From Jannaschia formosa (GTDB taxonomy: Bacteria; Pseudomonadota; Alphaproteobacteria; Rhodobacterales; Rhodobacteraceae), in contig NZ_QPLJ01000018.1 of assembly GCF_003340555.1 (NCBI RefSeq), forward strand, positions 26,124 through 90,123: 64,000 nt of DNA, read 5' to 3'. Both the position numbers and the translations under genes were made by a program. The notes below the pieces were generated by a model. The model worked only from the letters and a program-made list of their open reading frames with translations. It was not told the origin of the DNA and ran no database searches. Shown here one piece after another: positions 27,202-36,100 of the stretch (position 1 is its first letter; every line of letters starts with the position of its first letter).

Positions 27202-27879
27202 TCAGTACCCGGTGCCGCGCAGCACCACGGCGACGGTGCGCATCATCACCGAGGCGTCGGTGCGCAGCGACTGCGCCATCCAGTAGGCGTCGTCGAAGCG
27301 CGCCCGTTCGCGGAAGCGGCACTGGTTGCGGTCCGAGATCTGCCAGAAGCCGGTCAGCCCCGGGCGCAGCGCGTAATAGCGGCTGCCGGGATAGAGCACC
27401 TGCTGGGCGGGCAGCATCGGGCGCGGGCCGACGAGGCTCATCTCGCCGGTCAGCACGTTGATCACCTGCGGCAGCTCGTCGAGGGAGGTCTTGCGCAGGA
27501 AGCGCCCGATCCAGGTGATGCGGGGGTCGTCGCGCAGCTTCTGGTTGGCGTTCCATTCGGCGCGCGCGGCCGGGTTCCGGGTCAGGTGCCGCTCCAGCAG
27601 GGCGTCGGCGCCGGGCACCATCGAGCGCAGCTTCCACATCCGGAACACCCGGCCGCCGCGGCCGACCCGGGGCTGGCAGTAGAACGGGGAATGGCCGTCG
27701 CAGGCCACGGCCAGGGCGGCGAGCAGGATCGCCGGCAGCCAGACCGGCAGCGAGACGAGCACCAGAATCAGGTCGAGGATCCGCTTGCCCGTGCGGGAGT
27801 AGAAGACCGGGGACCGCTTTGGGAAGGAGGCGACATAGAGACCGAACCGGTCGTGAACATCGTCAGGATAGGCGGTCAT
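27202..27879 (-). CDS. Undecaprenyl-phosphate sugar-phosphate transferase
   Basis: A 225-residue initiating enzyme that transfers a hexose-1-phosphate from a nucleotide sugar to undecaprenyl phosphate, the first step in building the repeating unit. It has the single N-terminal re-entrant/membrane helix ([20 protein letters not shown]), the catalytic DE pair in SLDELPQ, SLVGPRP, and LRPGLTGFWQ. It lacks the extra N-terminal helices of long WbaP-type enzymes, so it is of the short ExoY-like form. Which sugar is used cannot be read. A likely promoter lies about 45 bases upstream. The gene diverges from the ATPase/Wzz operon. Confidence 0.92.
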   Translation of the reverse strand: MTAYPDDVHDRFGLYVASFPKRSPVFYSRTGKRILDLILVLVSLPVWLPAILLAALAVACDGHSPFYCQPRVGRGGRVFRMWKLRSMVPGADALLERHLTRNPAARAEWNANQKLRDDPRITWIGRFLRKTSLDELPQVINVLTGEMSLVGPRPMLPAQQVLYPGSRYYALRPGLTGFWQISDRNQCRFRERARFDDAYWMAQSLRTDASVMMRTVAVVLRGTGY

Positions 27880-28262
27880 CAAACAGTCTCGTCAGCCAAC
27901 ACACGGGTGGACACGTCCTAAAGTTAAAAGGCGACCAGAATTGGACTTGAAAAAGGGTCTGGCTCCCGGAATGGCAGGATACAACCGTTTTCCCCGGCCC
28001 CCTTGCATTTCCTTGCGTTTTGACACGGTTTTGCATGACTTCCTTTCTACCTTAGGGAGAATTCGGCGCGCCGAACACGAATTGACCATTTCCTCCCCAC
28101 ATTGATCCGGCTTCGGGAATGGATCCTTCGCTTCCGGACCCGGTCCCGCCCCCGTGGCGCCGCGGACGCGCCGGGCGCTCCGGCCGGCGCGGGGGACTGA
28201 CCTTCCCGCCCGCCCGTCCTATAAGAAAGCCCGAGACCGCCTCGCTCCGTCCAGAAAGGCTT
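27880..28262. promoter_or_regulatory. Divergent EPS control region
   Basis: A 383-base region, much richer in A and T than its surroundings, between the minus-strand sugar transferase and the plus-strand ATPase. It holds a minus-strand promoter candidate, a perfect 14-bp palindrome TTCGGCGCGCCGAA (28062-28075) and a TTGACA box at 28020-28025 whose -10 is unclear (TTTCTA at 28044-28049 with an 18-base gap). The palindrome lies downstream of that box and could be an operator for the plus-strand operon. Confidence 0.6.
27923..27951 (-). promoter_or_regulatory. Candidate sigma-70 promoter for the sugar transferase
   Basis: Minus-strand TTCAAG, 17 bases, then TTTAAC, about 45 bases before the start codon. 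The spacing is ideal and the boxes are fair matches. Confidence 0.45.
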
Positions 28263-29150
28263 ATGGCCCCCATGTCAGGCTCGACCTTCTTCGCCAGCCA
28301 TTTCGGCCTTCGCGAGCGGCCCTTCACGCTTTTGCCGGATCCCGACTTCATCTACTGGACGGCGGCCCACAAGCGCGCCTTCACCGTGCTCGAATACGGG
28401 ATCTTCACCTGCGCCCCGATCACCGTCGTCACCGGCGAGGTCGGGGCGGGCAAGACGACGCTGGTGCAGAAGCTGCTGTTGCAGGTGGGCGAGGAGGTCG
28501 TGGTCGGGCTCGTGTCGAACGCGCAGGGCGGGCGCGGCGACCTGCTGCACTGGGTGCTCAACGCGCTCGGCCTCGATGCCGGGCAGGAGGCGGGCTACGT
28601 CGCAAAGTTCCAGGTGCTGCAGGACTTCATCATCGACCAGTACGCCGCCGAGCGGCGCGTGCTGCTGATCATCGACGAGGCGCAGAACCTCTCGGTCGAG
28701 GGGCTGGAAGAGCTGCGGATGCTGACCAACATCAACTCGGGCAAGGACGAGCTGCTGCAGCTGGTCCTCGTCGGCCAGCCCGAGCTGCGCGACATGATCT
28801 CGCGCCCCGAGCTTCGGCAGTTCGCGCAGCGCGTCACGGCGAGCTACCACATCCCGGCCATGGACCTTCCGACGACGCGGGCCTATGTCCGCCACCGCCT
28901 CGCCCATGCCGGCGGCACCGGCGACGAGTTCTCGGAGGCGGCGGTCGCCGCCATCCACGAGGCCTCGGGCGGGGTGCCCCGGCTCGTCAACAAGCTGTGC
29001 GACTTCTCGATGGCCTACGCGATGTCCGCCGACCGCAGGACCGTCGACCTCGACACCGTCGAGGACGTGCTCGCCGAGGACATGTTCATCGCCACCCGGC
29101 CCCCGGCCCAGCCGACGCCGCTCCGGCTCGACCGGAAGTTCATGGAATGA
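28263..29150 (+). CDS. GspA/ExeA-type AAA ATPase of the EPS system
   Basis: A 295-residue ATPase. FGLRERPFTLLPDPDF at the start is the family hallmark, followed by Walker A GEVGAGKTT (58-66), Walker B LLIIDEAQNL and the sensor region GQPELRD. Proteins of this type in exosortase/PEP-CTERM exopolysaccharide loci are known as the system-associated ATPase; the exact task is unclear but ExeA/GspA relatives help assemble envelope machines. Two ATGs three codons apart are possible; the first follows AAGG at short spacing and I use it. It overlaps the Wzz-like gene by four bases (ATGA), so the two are probably coupled. Confidence 0.88.
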   Translation: MAPMSGSTFFASHFGLRERPFTLLPDPDFIYWTAAHKRAFTVLEYGIFTCAPITVVTGEVGAGKTTLVQKLLLQVGEEVVVGLVSNAQGGRGDLLHWVLNALGLDAGQEAGYVAKFQVLQDFIIDQYAAERRVLLIIDEAQNLSVEGLEELRMLTNINSGKDELLQLVLVGQPELRDMISRPELRQFAQRVTASYHIPAMDLPTTRAYVRHRLAHAGGTGDEFSEAAVAAIHEASGGVPRLVNKLCDFSMAYAMSADRRTVDLDTVEDVLAEDMFIATRPPAQPTPLRLDRKFME

Positions 29151-30700
29151 AGGGCGAGATCGCCTTCTACTGGCGGCTGCTGCTGCGGCGTCTGCCGGCG
29201 ATGGCGCTGCTGTTCCTGGTGGCCAGCGCGATCGGGCTGGCGCTGGCGGTGCGGCTGCCGGCGGTCTATTCGGCGCAGGCCCGGCTGCTGGTCGAGGCGC
29301 CCCGCATCTCCGAGGAGCTGGCGCAGTCGACGGTGCAGATCTCGGCCACCGAGGAGATCGAGATCATCCGCCAGCAGCTGCTGACCCGGGCCAACCTGAT
29401 CGACATCGCCCGCGACCGCGGCGTCTTCGCCGAGATCGGGATGATGCGGCCCGACGACATCGTCGAGGAGATGCGCACCGCGACCCGGATCTCGGACCGC
29501 GGCGGCGGCCGCGGCGGCCCGACCATCGTCGACGTCTCGTTCGAGGCGCGCAGCGGCGCCATCGCCGCCGACGTGGTCAACGAATACGTCACCCGCATCA
29601 CCGCCGCCAACGTCCAGAACCGCGCCGACGTGGCCGGCGACACGCTCAACTTCTTCGAGCAGGAGGTCGAGCGGCTCGACCGCGAGCTGCGCGCCCGCCA
29701 GGAGGCGATCAGCGCCTTCCAGCGCGAGAATGTCGGCGCCCTGCCCGACGGCCAGGCCTATCGCCAGGGGCGGCAGTCGCTGCTGCAGGAGCGGCTGGCC
29801 GGGATCGCCCGCGACATCTCCAACCTCGAGGAGCAGCAGCGCCGCCTGACCGACCTCTTCGAGAGCACCGGCCAGGTCGCGCCGCTGCGCGAGGAAGGCA
29901 CCCCCCGGAGCCCCGCCGAGGCGCGGGTGGCCGAGATCGAGGCCGCGATCCAGGAGGCGCTGCTCGTCTATTCCGAGAACAACCCCCGGGTGGTGCAGCT
30001 GCGCGCCCGGCTCGACCTCGCCCGCGAGGCGCTCGCCGGAGAGGCCGCGCCCCCCGGCACCGCCGCGGCCGCCGAGAACCCGCAGGCCATGATCTACGAG
30101 TTCCAGATGACCGAGCTCGACACGAGGATCGAGCAGCTCCGGGCCCAGATCCCCCCCGTCGAGGAGGAGCTGGAGGAGCTGCGGATGCGCATCGAGCAGA
30201 CGCCGCTCAACGGCATCACCCTGTCGGGGATGCAGCGCGACTACGAGAACTACCGCAGCCAGCTCGACGCCGCGATCGCCCGCCGCAACGCCGCCTCGAT
30301 GGGCGAGCGCATCGAGCTGAGCGCCCGCGGCCGCCGCATCAGCCTCGTCGAGGCCGCCTCCATCCCGGCCAGCCCGACCAGCCCGAACCGCCCGCTGGTG
30401 GCCGCCGCCGGGGCGGGGATCGGGCTGGCGCTGGCAGCGGGGCTGTTCGTGCTGCTGGAGCTGCTCAACTCGACCCCGCGCCGGCCTGCCGACATCACCG
30501 CGAAGCTCGGGATCGTGCCGCTGGCGACGATCCCCTATCTCGAGACGCGCCGCCGCCGGCTGTGGCGCCGGGCCGGGCGGATCGCGCTGATGCTGGCGGT
30601 GCTGATCGGGGTGCCGGCCGGGCTCTGGGCGGTGGACAGCTACTACCTGCCGCTCGACCTTCTGACGCAACGCGTCCTCGACCGGCTCGGCCTCGCCTGA
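29147..30700 (+). CDS. Wzz-like polysaccharide chain-length protein
   Basis: A 517-residue inner-membrane protein that should set polysaccharide chain length together with the tyrosine kinase. It has a short cytoplasmic start, a first helix (about 17-36), a large periplasmic domain with coiled-coil segments (LDRELRARQEAISAFQREN, and a second set around IEQLRAQIPPVEEELEEL), then a second helix (about 415-435) and a third hydrophobic stretch near 480. The GNVR-like motif before the second helix appears as PASPTSPNRPLVA. The kinase is a separate gene, as in exosortase-linked EPS loci, rather than fused as in Wzc/ExoP. Confidence 0.9.
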   Translation: MKGEIAFYWRLLLRRLPAMALLFLVASAIGLALAVRLPAVYSAQARLLVEAPRISEELAQSTVQISATEEIEIIRQQLLTRANLIDIARDRGVFAEIGMMRPDDIVEEMRTATRISDRGGGRGGPTIVDVSFEARSGAIAADVVNEYVTRITAANVQNRADVAGDTLNFFEQEVERLDRELRARQEAISAFQRENVGALPDGQAYRQGRQSLLQERLAGIARDISNLEEQQRRLTDLFESTGQVAPLREEGTPRSPAEARVAEIEAAIQEALLVYSENNPRVVQLRARLDLAREALAGEAAPPGTAAAAENPQAMIYEFQMTELDTRIEQLRAQIPPVEEELEELRMRIEQTPLNGITLSGMQRDYENYRSQLDAAIARRNAASMGERIELSARGRRISLVEAASIPASPTSPNRPLVAAAGAGIGLALAAGLFVLLELLNSTPRRPADITAKLGIVPLATIPYLETRRRRLWRRAGRIALMLAVLIGVPAGLWAVDSYYLPLDLLTQRVLDRLGLA

Positions 30701-30731
30701 GCCCGTCCGCGCCCAAAGGAACCGATCCGCC

Positions 30732-31568
30732 ATGGAGAAGCTCAGCCAGGCCCTCGAGAAGGCGCGGGCCATCCGCGAGGGCCAGTCCCCCGGGCGCGCG
30801 CCCGACCGCGTCCCGCCCCGCGCCGGCGCCCCGCGGCGCGGCGGCGCGGCCGTCGACGCGGCCTGGGCCGCGCTGCGCGAGATCGTGCCCGACCCCGCCG
30901 TCCTGATCCGCAACCGGGTCGTCACGCTCGACCCCGGGCACGAGGCCACGCCCTTCGACATCCTGCGCACCAAGGCGCTGCTGCAGATGCGGCGCAACGG
31001 CTGGCGCCGGCTGGCGATCACCTCGCCCGGGCCGGCCTGCGGCAAGACCACGACCTCTCTAAACCTCAGCCTGTCGCTGGCCCGCCAGAGCGAGCTGCGC
31101 TCGATGCTGCTCGAGATGGACCTGCGCCGGCCGGCGATGTCGAAGATCCTGGGCCACCGCCCCGAGGCCGATATCGGCGACATGCTGACCGGCGCCCTGC
31201 CCTTCGCCGAGCAGGCGCTGCGGGTGCGCGACAACCTCGCCATCTCGATGTCGGCCCGGCCCCACCGGGACCCGGCCCGCTACATGCTCAGCGCCGAGAC
31301 GGCGCAGACGCTGGACGCGCTGGAGGCCGCCTACCAGCCCGACCTCGTGGTCTTCGACCTGCCGCCGCTCCTGGTCAGCGACGACGCCCGGGCCTTCCTC
31401 GGCAAGGTCGACTGCGCGCTGATGGTGGTGCGCGCCGAGCAGAGCTCGATGGCCCAGATCGATGCCTGCGAGCGCGAGATCAGCGAGCATACCAACGTGC
31501 TGGGCATGGTGCTGAGCCACGCGAAATTCGCCGATGCCGAGGGCTATTACGACTACGACTACCGCTGA
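30732..31568 (+). CDS. BY-kinase-like tyrosine autokinase
   Basis: A 278-residue cytoplasmic P-loop kinase related to CpsD/Wzc. Walker A is GPACGKTT (about 100-107), Walker A' is LLLEMDLRRP (about 126-135), and Walker B lies in LVVFDLPPLL. The C-terminus ends in a tyrosine cluster YYDYDYR, the expected autophosphorylation tail. An Ala/Pro/Arg-rich linker fills residues 20-40. It follows the Wzz-like gene by 31 bases. Phosphorylation cycles of the tail would regulate polymerisation and export. Confidence 0.92.
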   Translation: MEKLSQALEKARAIREGQSPGRAPDRVPPRAGAPRRGGAAVDAAWAALREIVPDPAVLIRNRVVTLDPGHEATPFDILRTKALLQMRRNGWRRLAITSPGPACGKTTTSLNLSLSLARQSELRSMLLEMDLRRPAMSKILGHRPEADIGDMLTGALPFAEQALRVRDNLAISMSARPHRDPARYMLSAETAQTLDALEAAYQPDLVVFDLPPLLVSDDARAFLGKVDCALMVVRAEQSSMAQIDACEREISEHTNVLGMVLSHAKFADAEGYYDYDYR

Positions 31569-31711
31569 TCTCTCCGCCCGCGACCCCGCGACGACCGTGG
31601 TGCCGGGGCGACAGTCGCGCGCGGGTTCCGCAACGTCGCCGCCGCCGTCTTTCCTCGGCGGCGATCCTTGGGCAGGGTCGCCGCGGGTCGCAGCAGCACA
31701 GGGCCGAGGGC

Positions 31712-32368
31712 ATGGCGTTCATCTCATTTCGCTTCCGGGCCGCCCGCGCCGCGCTGGCCGCTGCGGTGCTGGCCCCGGTTTGGGTTCTCGTCTCGGTCCT
31801 GGCCCTGGCGGGGGGCGCGGCGGCGCAGGGCTATACCGTGCAGCCCGGCGACACGCTGGCCATCGAGGTGCTGCAGGACAGCACGCTCGACCGCACCGTG
31901 CTGGTCACCCCCGACGGCAGCTTCACCTTCCCCTTCGCGGGCAGCGTGCAGGCCGCCGGCCGCACGCCCTCGCAGATCGCGCAGCGGCTGACCCAGGGCA
32001 TCGCCGAGAACTTCGCGACCCCGCCCAACGTCTTCGTCTCGGTCCGCAGCGTCCGCCCCGAGGAGCCGCTTGCCCCCGAGGCGGAGGCGGCGATCCAGGT
32101 CTACATCTTGGGCGAGGTCAACGCCCCCGGCCCCAAGCAGATGGAGCCCGGGGTGACCCTGCTGCAGGCGCTGTCACAGACCGGCGGCTTCACCAACTTC
32201 GCCGCCACCAAGCGGCTGCAGCTGCGCCGCACCGACCCGCATACCGGCGCGCAGAGCCTGACCACCATCAACTACCGCGCCATCGCCGAGGGCGCACGGC
32301 TCGCCCGGGACGTCGTGCTGATCGAGGGCGACGTGATCCTGGTGCCGCAGCGCCGCCTCTTCGAGTAG
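31712..32368 (+). CDS. Wza-like polysaccharide export protein
   Basis: A 218-residue exported protein. After a signal peptide ending near AAAQG comes the polysaccharide export domain: YTVQPGDTLAIEVLQDSTL, TVLVTPDGSFTFPFAGSV, then an SLBB-like part VYILGEVNAPGPKQMEPGVTLL shown here only by its flanks (VYILGEVNAPG and GVTLLQAL). No lipobox Cys is seen, and the protein is shorter than Wza, so it likely forms the periplasmic portion of the exit channel with the outer-membrane protein encoded next. The gap to the kinase gene is 143 bases and holds no obvious feature. Confidence 0.9.
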   Translation: MAFISFRFRAARAALAAAVLAPVWVLVSVLALAGGAAAQGYTVQPGDTLAIEVLQDSTLDRTVLVTPDGSFTFPFAGSVQAAGRTPSQIAQRLTQGIAENFATPPNVFVSVRSVRPEEPLAPEAEAAIQVYILGEVNAPGPKQMEPGVTLLQALSQTGGFTNFAATKRLQLRRTDPHTGAQSLTTINYRAIAEGARLARDVVLIEGDVILVPQRRLFE

Positions 32369-32375
32369 GGCCCGC

Positions 32376-33788
32376 ATGCCGGGGCCCGTCGCCGCGCCGC
32401 CGCGCCGCGGACGCATCCGGCGCGGCCTGGCCGCGGCGCTGGCCGGCAGCAGCGCCATCTGGGTCGGCGTCACCTCGGCGCAGGAGGGGGTGCCGAACCC
32501 CGCGCTGGTGATCGACCTGGGCGTCGGGCTCGAGGCGGACGGGGACGGGCCGGAGCTGCGCGGCGATGTCGGTCTCAGCTACCTCACCCGCACCCGCAGC
32601 CAGAGCTTCGAGCTGAGCCTCGGCAGCTCCGTCCGGGTCGGCGAGGACGGGATCGGGGACGAGGCCCTCCTGCCGGTGCTGCGCACGGTCTACGGCTTCG
32701 ACAACGGCGCGACGCTGCTGTCGCTGTCGGGCGGCTACACCCTGCGCGAGGTCGAGGGGCTGTCCTTCCTGCTCACCGAGGACCTCGACGGCGACGGCGA
32801 CCCCGGCTTCGACACGGTCGGCCTGGTCGAGGACGACGGCCTGCTGGAGACGGTCTCGGCGAACCTCGCCCTGTCGCTCTGGCGCCGGAGTCCCGTCGGG
32901 CTGGAACTGGGCGCCGACCTGCTGCGGCGCGACTACCGCGATACCTCCGACCCCGATCTCGACGACAGCCGCCGCGTCGGCGCCAGCGCGGCGCTGCGGC
33001 TGACGCCCCGGGAGGGGCTGGATTTCCGGCTGACGGCGTCGCACAGGCGCGAGAGCGAGGACGACCTCCTCGACCGCGAGACCGAGACCACGCGGCTGGG
33101 CGCCGGCGTCGACTGGCGCGCGGCGCCGGGGACCGCGATCGACCTGACCGTCGCCCGCTCGGTCCGCGAGGAGGACCGGCTGGCCGCCGGCGGCGGGCGC
33201 GAGACGATCCGGACCACGGGCCTCGTCTGGGAAGGCGGGATCGCCCAGGACCGCAGGAACGGCCGCCGCGGGCTGCGCTTCGCCCGGACGCTGGTCGATG
33301 ACGGCGACCGGCTCGACGACCTGGAGCTGTTCCGCGCGCTGGACCTGGCGGGGGGCGGCGCACTGAGCCTCGGCGTAGGGCTCGCCCGGTTCGAGGACGG
33401 CGACCTGGCCGTCGAGGCGCGGGCGGCCTATTCCCAACCGCTGGCGCAGGGCGCGCGGCTGACCGCCTCGCTCAGCCGCCAGGCGGGCACCGATGGCGAG
33501 GACCAGGAGGTGGCGCGCAGCCAGGCGCGGATCGGGTTCGACCGCCCGCTGAGCCCGGTCGCGGGGGTGGGCATCTCGGCGCGGCTGGCCCGGATCGAGG
33601 TGATCGACGGGGTCGATCCCGACCAGACCGCGATCTCGGTCGCGGCCAGCTACCGCCACGCGCTGACGCCGGACTGGTCGCTGCGCGCCAGCGTGACCCA
33701 TGACGCCGCGCGGCCCGAGGGCGGCGACACCGACCGCGACACCCGCCTGAGCCTCGGGCTGGGCCGCAGCTTCACCTTCCGGCCCTGA
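32376..33788 (+). CDS. Outer-membrane beta-barrel protein of the EPS system
   Basis: A 470-residue protein with a short signal peptide (cleavage likely after SAQEG region) and then alternating polar/hydrophobic strands with acidic turns through the whole sequence (for example SFELSLGSSVRVGEDG, LGLGRSFTFRP at the end). The terminal FRP ends in an aromatic-then-basic pair rather than a final Phe. Position directly after the Wza-like gene (seven-base gap) matches the outer-membrane protein that accompanies exosortase/PEP-CTERM EPS operons. It may be the porin for chain exit. The exact family is not certain. Confidence 0.8.
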   Translation: MPGPVAAPPRRGRIRRGLAAALAGSSAIWVGVTSAQEGVPNPALVIDLGVGLEADGDGPELRGDVGLSYLTRTRSQSFELSLGSSVRVGEDGIGDEALLPVLRTVYGFDNGATLLSLSGGYTLREVEGLSFLLTEDLDGDGDPGFDTVGLVEDDGLLETVSANLALSLWRRSPVGLELGADLLRRDYRDTSDPDLDDSRRVGASAALRLTPREGLDFRLTASHRRESEDDLLDRETETTRLGAGVDWRAAPGTAIDLTVARSVREEDRLAAGGGRETIRTTGLVWEGGIAQDRRNGRRGLRFARTLVDDGDRLDDLELFRALDLAGGGALSLGVGLARFEDGDLAVEARAAYSQPLAQGARLTASLSRQAGTDGEDQEVARSQARIGFDRPLSPVAGVGISARLARIEVIDGVDPDQTAISVAASYRHALTPDWSLRASVTHDAARPEGGDTDRDTRLSLGLGRSFTFRP

Positions 33789-33873
33789 GGGGGTCGGCAG
33801 GGGACGGGTCGGAGCGGTCGCTGTGCCGATGAGGGCGCCTCGCAGGCCCCTGCCCGGCGGCCCGATGCGGAAC

Positions 33874-33896
33874 GGCACCCGGCAGAACCGGGTGCC
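33874..33896. terminator. Terminator-like hairpin between convergent genes
   Basis: GGCACCCGG-CAGAA-CCGGGTGCC is a perfect 9-bp stem with a 5-base loop, placed between the converging ends of the outer-membrane protein gene and the DUF2145 gene. It lacks a T-tract on either side. Confidence 0.6.
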
Positions 33897-33923
33897 ACGC
33901 ATCCTCCGGACCCCGGACTGCCC

Positions 33924-34736
33924 TCAGAACCGCTGGGGGCCCTGCGGGGTCAGGCGGTAGACCGCCTCCTCCAGCCCGTGCTCCTGCAGGAACCGGGCGA
34001 TGGAGCCGAAGGTGGCCGTCGCGACCGTGCCGCCGTGATCCGCCGTCGTCAGCGCCCCCGAGGCCAGCGGCGCCAGCAGCCGCTTCGCGCCGGCAAGCTC
34101 GATCGGCTGGGGCCGGAAATGCGCCGCGACATTGGCGTGGATGCGATCCCGGTCGGCGGTGCCGTAGAGCGCGGCCATCAGCACGTGCAGCGTGTGCTCG
34201 GTGCAGTTCTGGAAGCGCGGGTCCGCGGGGTTGGCCAGCACCGAGTAGCGCGGGTTGTGCAGCCTTGCGTAGTCCGGCCCCGCGATCACCCGCAGCAGCT
34301 TTGCCTGCAGCCGGGGATCGGGGACGATCACGCCGACCTCCATCCGCCGGGCGCCGGCCAGGAACTCGGCGGGGCTCTCCTGCACCAGGTCGCTGCGGGT
34401 CGGGTCGTCGGCCCTCTGATAGAGGTTCCAGACGCGGTAGCCGCGCCCCTCGGTCCCGTCGGCGCGCGTGATCGCCGACCAGACCCAGAAGGCCACATGG
34501 GTATAGCGCACCCCCGGCGGCAGGTCGTCCGGGTCGCGCCCGGTGCGGGCGACGATGGCGACGCCCGCCCCCCGCGCGGCGAGGTCGTGCTGCACCGCGT
34601 CGGCGAAGGCCGCGACCTCGGCAGCGGGCAGGACGGGGGCCGTGGCCTCGACGCTGCCCGCCCCCGCCTTGCCGGGGACGACGGCGGGGATCAGCAGGGC
34701 CAGGGCCATGAGGATGGTGACGACGAGACGGGTCAT
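33924..34736 (-). CDS. DUF2145 family exported protein
   Basis: A 270-residue secreted protein with a signal peptide (LVVTILMALALLIPAVV) and the features of the DUF2145 family: GVRYTHVAFWVW (about 75-86), VWNLYQ and FQNCTEHTLHVLMAALYG (about 175-192). The Cys178 and nearby His residues suggest a papain-like or NlpC-like fold, although no catalytic activity has been shown for the family as far as I know. It is 23 bases from a small exported protein gene upstream, and both would be controlled by the operators around 35.1 kb. Its relation to the polysaccharide genes is unclear. Confidence 0.8.
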   Translation of the reverse strand: MTRLVVTILMALALLIPAVVPGKAGAGSVEATAPVLPAAEVAAFADAVQHDLAARGAGVAIVARTGRDPDDLPPGVRYTHVAFWVWSAITRADGTEGRGYRVWNLYQRADDPTRSDLVQESPAEFLAGARRMEVGVIVPDPRLQAKLLRVIAGPDYARLHNPRYSVLANPADPRFQNCTEHTLHVLMAALYGTADRDRIHANVAAHFRPQPIELAGAKRLLAPLASGALTTADHGGTVATATFGSIARFLQEHGLEEAVYRLTPQGPQRF

Positions 34737-34759
34737 GCCGGGATCTCCTCCGCCGGGGC

Positions 34760-35083
34760 TCAGTCGAGCCGCGGCGCGGCGTCGGCATGCGTGCCGAGGG
34801 GCAGCGGCCGGGCCGTCGTCACATGGAGCGCGGAGCCGGTGTCGATGACGCTCTCGCCCGCCGATTGCAGCGCCGAGCCGGTCACGGCGAGCGCTCCGCC
34901 GGCCACGATCAGCGGCACCGAGACGACGGTCGCGGCCCCCGTGACCGCGGCCGAGGCGCCGTGGCTGGCGGCCTGGCCGCTGTGGTGGCCGGCCTCGGCC
35001 GAATGGCGGCCGCTTTCCCCGGCGAAGGCGGCGGGGGCGGCGAGGGCGCCCAGCAGGGCGAGGGCGGTGGCGATGCGGGTCAT
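34760..35083 (-). CDS. Small exported protein, unknown function
   Basis: A 107-residue protein with a clear signal peptide (IATALALLGALAAPAAFAG) and a mature part of about 85 residues that is rich in His, Ser and Gly at first (RHSAEAGHHSGQAASHG) and then hydrophobic (VSVPLIVAGGALAVTGSAL). I do not recognise the family. AAAGGA lies seven bases before the ATG. It is the first gene of a two-gene unit with the DUF2145 protein and sits right behind a promoter flanked by two identical operators, so it is probably tightly regulated. Confidence 0.75.
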   Translation of the reverse strand: MTRIATALALLGALAAPAAFAGESGRHSAEAGHHSGQAASHGASAAVTGAATVVSVPLIVAGGALAVTGSALQSAGESVIDTGSALHVTTARPLPLGTHADAAPRLD

Positions 35084-35097
35084 GGGATGTCCTTTCT

Positions 35098-35174
35098 TGA
35101 ACGTTGTTCATTTTCGTGAGGCAGAGCTAGCCAGCCGGCCTCCGCCGGTCAATCGAAAAAATGAACGTTGTTCA
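35098..35174 (-). promoter_or_regulatory. Promoter flanked by two identical operators
   Basis: The palindrome TGAACGTTGTTCA occurs at 35098-35110 and again at 35162-35174, 64 bases apart, or about six helical turns. Between them lies a minus-strand TTGACC (35147-35152), 17 bases, TAGCTC (35124-35129). TGAAC-N3-GTTCA is a TetR-family-like operator shape. One copy would cover the early transcript and the other the region upstream of -35, which suits cooperative repression or looping. No regulator gene is in the window. Confidence 0.7.
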
Positions 35175-35191
35175 GAAAACGCGCCGTGACG

Positions 35192-36100
35192 TTACGGCAC
35201 GGGGTCGTCCCGCCTGCCGTCCCGCCCCCCGGCCAGCCGCGCCCGTGCCGCGAGCCAGACTGCCTTGCCCAGCGACCGCGGCCCGGGCGCAAGCCGCGCC
35301 GCCTGCCCCGCGTGATGCGCCGCGGCGGCCCAGTCCCCGGCCCGGCGATGGCCCCCGGCCAGCCGGTCGTGATGGCGGGCGAGCGCGCCGGGATAGCGCG
35401 CGAGCAGCGCGCCGTGCCTGTCGAGGATGCGCATCTGCGCCGCGAGCCGGGCGGTGGCCGAGCGGGTGATCGAGTTGGGCTGCATCCGCTGCACCACAAG
35501 CGGCGCGTCGACGAAGGCGACCGGGCCGGCCTGGGCCACGCGCAGCATCAGCTCCCAGTCGACGAGGGCGCGCAGCCCGGTGTCGAAGCCGCCCGCCGCC
35601 GCGAAGACGTCGCGGCGCAGCACCAGCGTCTGGGTCGAGACGAAGCTGCCCTGCGCCAGCGCGGGCAGGATGTCGCCCTCCAGCGGGCCGGGATGGTCCG
35701 GGGCGGGGATGCGCGCCGCGGCCGGGCTGCCCGGGTCCCGCGACACCTCCATCGCGCAATAGGCGGCGACATGGCCGCCCTCGGCGAGCCGCGCCATCTG
35801 CCGGCGCAGCTTGCCCGGGCGCCACAGGTCGTCGCTGTCCTGGAAGGCGATCCAGGGCGCCTCCGTCGCCGCCACCCCGTGGTTGCGCGCCCCCGAGACG
35901 CCGGGCGGCCCCGGGTTGCGCAGCACCCGCAGCCGCGGATCGGCGATCGCCTCGAGCACGGCGACCGTGCCGTCGCCCGAGCCGTCGTCCACCGCCACCA
36001 CCTCGAGATCCGGGTAATCCTGCGCCAGCACGCTGGCCACGGCCTCGCCCACCGTGGCGGCGCGGTCGCGGCAGGGCACGACCACGGCGACGCGGCTCAC
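35192..36100 (-). CDS. Glycosyltransferase family 2 protein
   Basis: A 302-residue GT2 enzyme: VAVVVPCRDRAATVGEAV at the start, VAVDDGSGDGT, GVSGARNHGVAA and the metal-binding IAFQDSDDLWRPG near residue 88, then FVSTQTLVLRRDVF and WELMLRVAQAG. It starts at a GTG that overlaps the stop of the polymerase-like gene upstream (GTGA). The pairing suggests the two act on the same polysaccharide. The C-terminal 60 residues are basic and Ala/Arg-rich. Confidence 0.9.
   Translation of the reverse strand: MSRVAVVVPCRDRAATVGEAVASVLAQDYPDLEVVAVDDGSGDGTVAVLEAIADPRLRVLRNPGPPGVSGARNHGVAATEAPWIAFQDSDDLWRPGKLRRQMARLAEGGHVAAYCAMEVSRDPGSPAAARIPAPDHPGPLEGDILPALAQGSFVSTQTLVLRRDVFAAAGGFDTGLRALVDWELMLRVAQAGPVAFVDAPLVVQRMQPNSITRSATARLAAQMRILDRHGALLARYPGALARHHDRLAGGHRRAGDWAAAAHHAGQAARLAPGPRSLGKAVWLAARARLAGGRDGRRDDPVP

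Noticed and set aside
34760-35083. Small exported protein as an exosortase substrate
   Set aside because: It has a signal peptide but no VPLPA/PEP-type motif, terminal helix and basic tail at its C-terminus.
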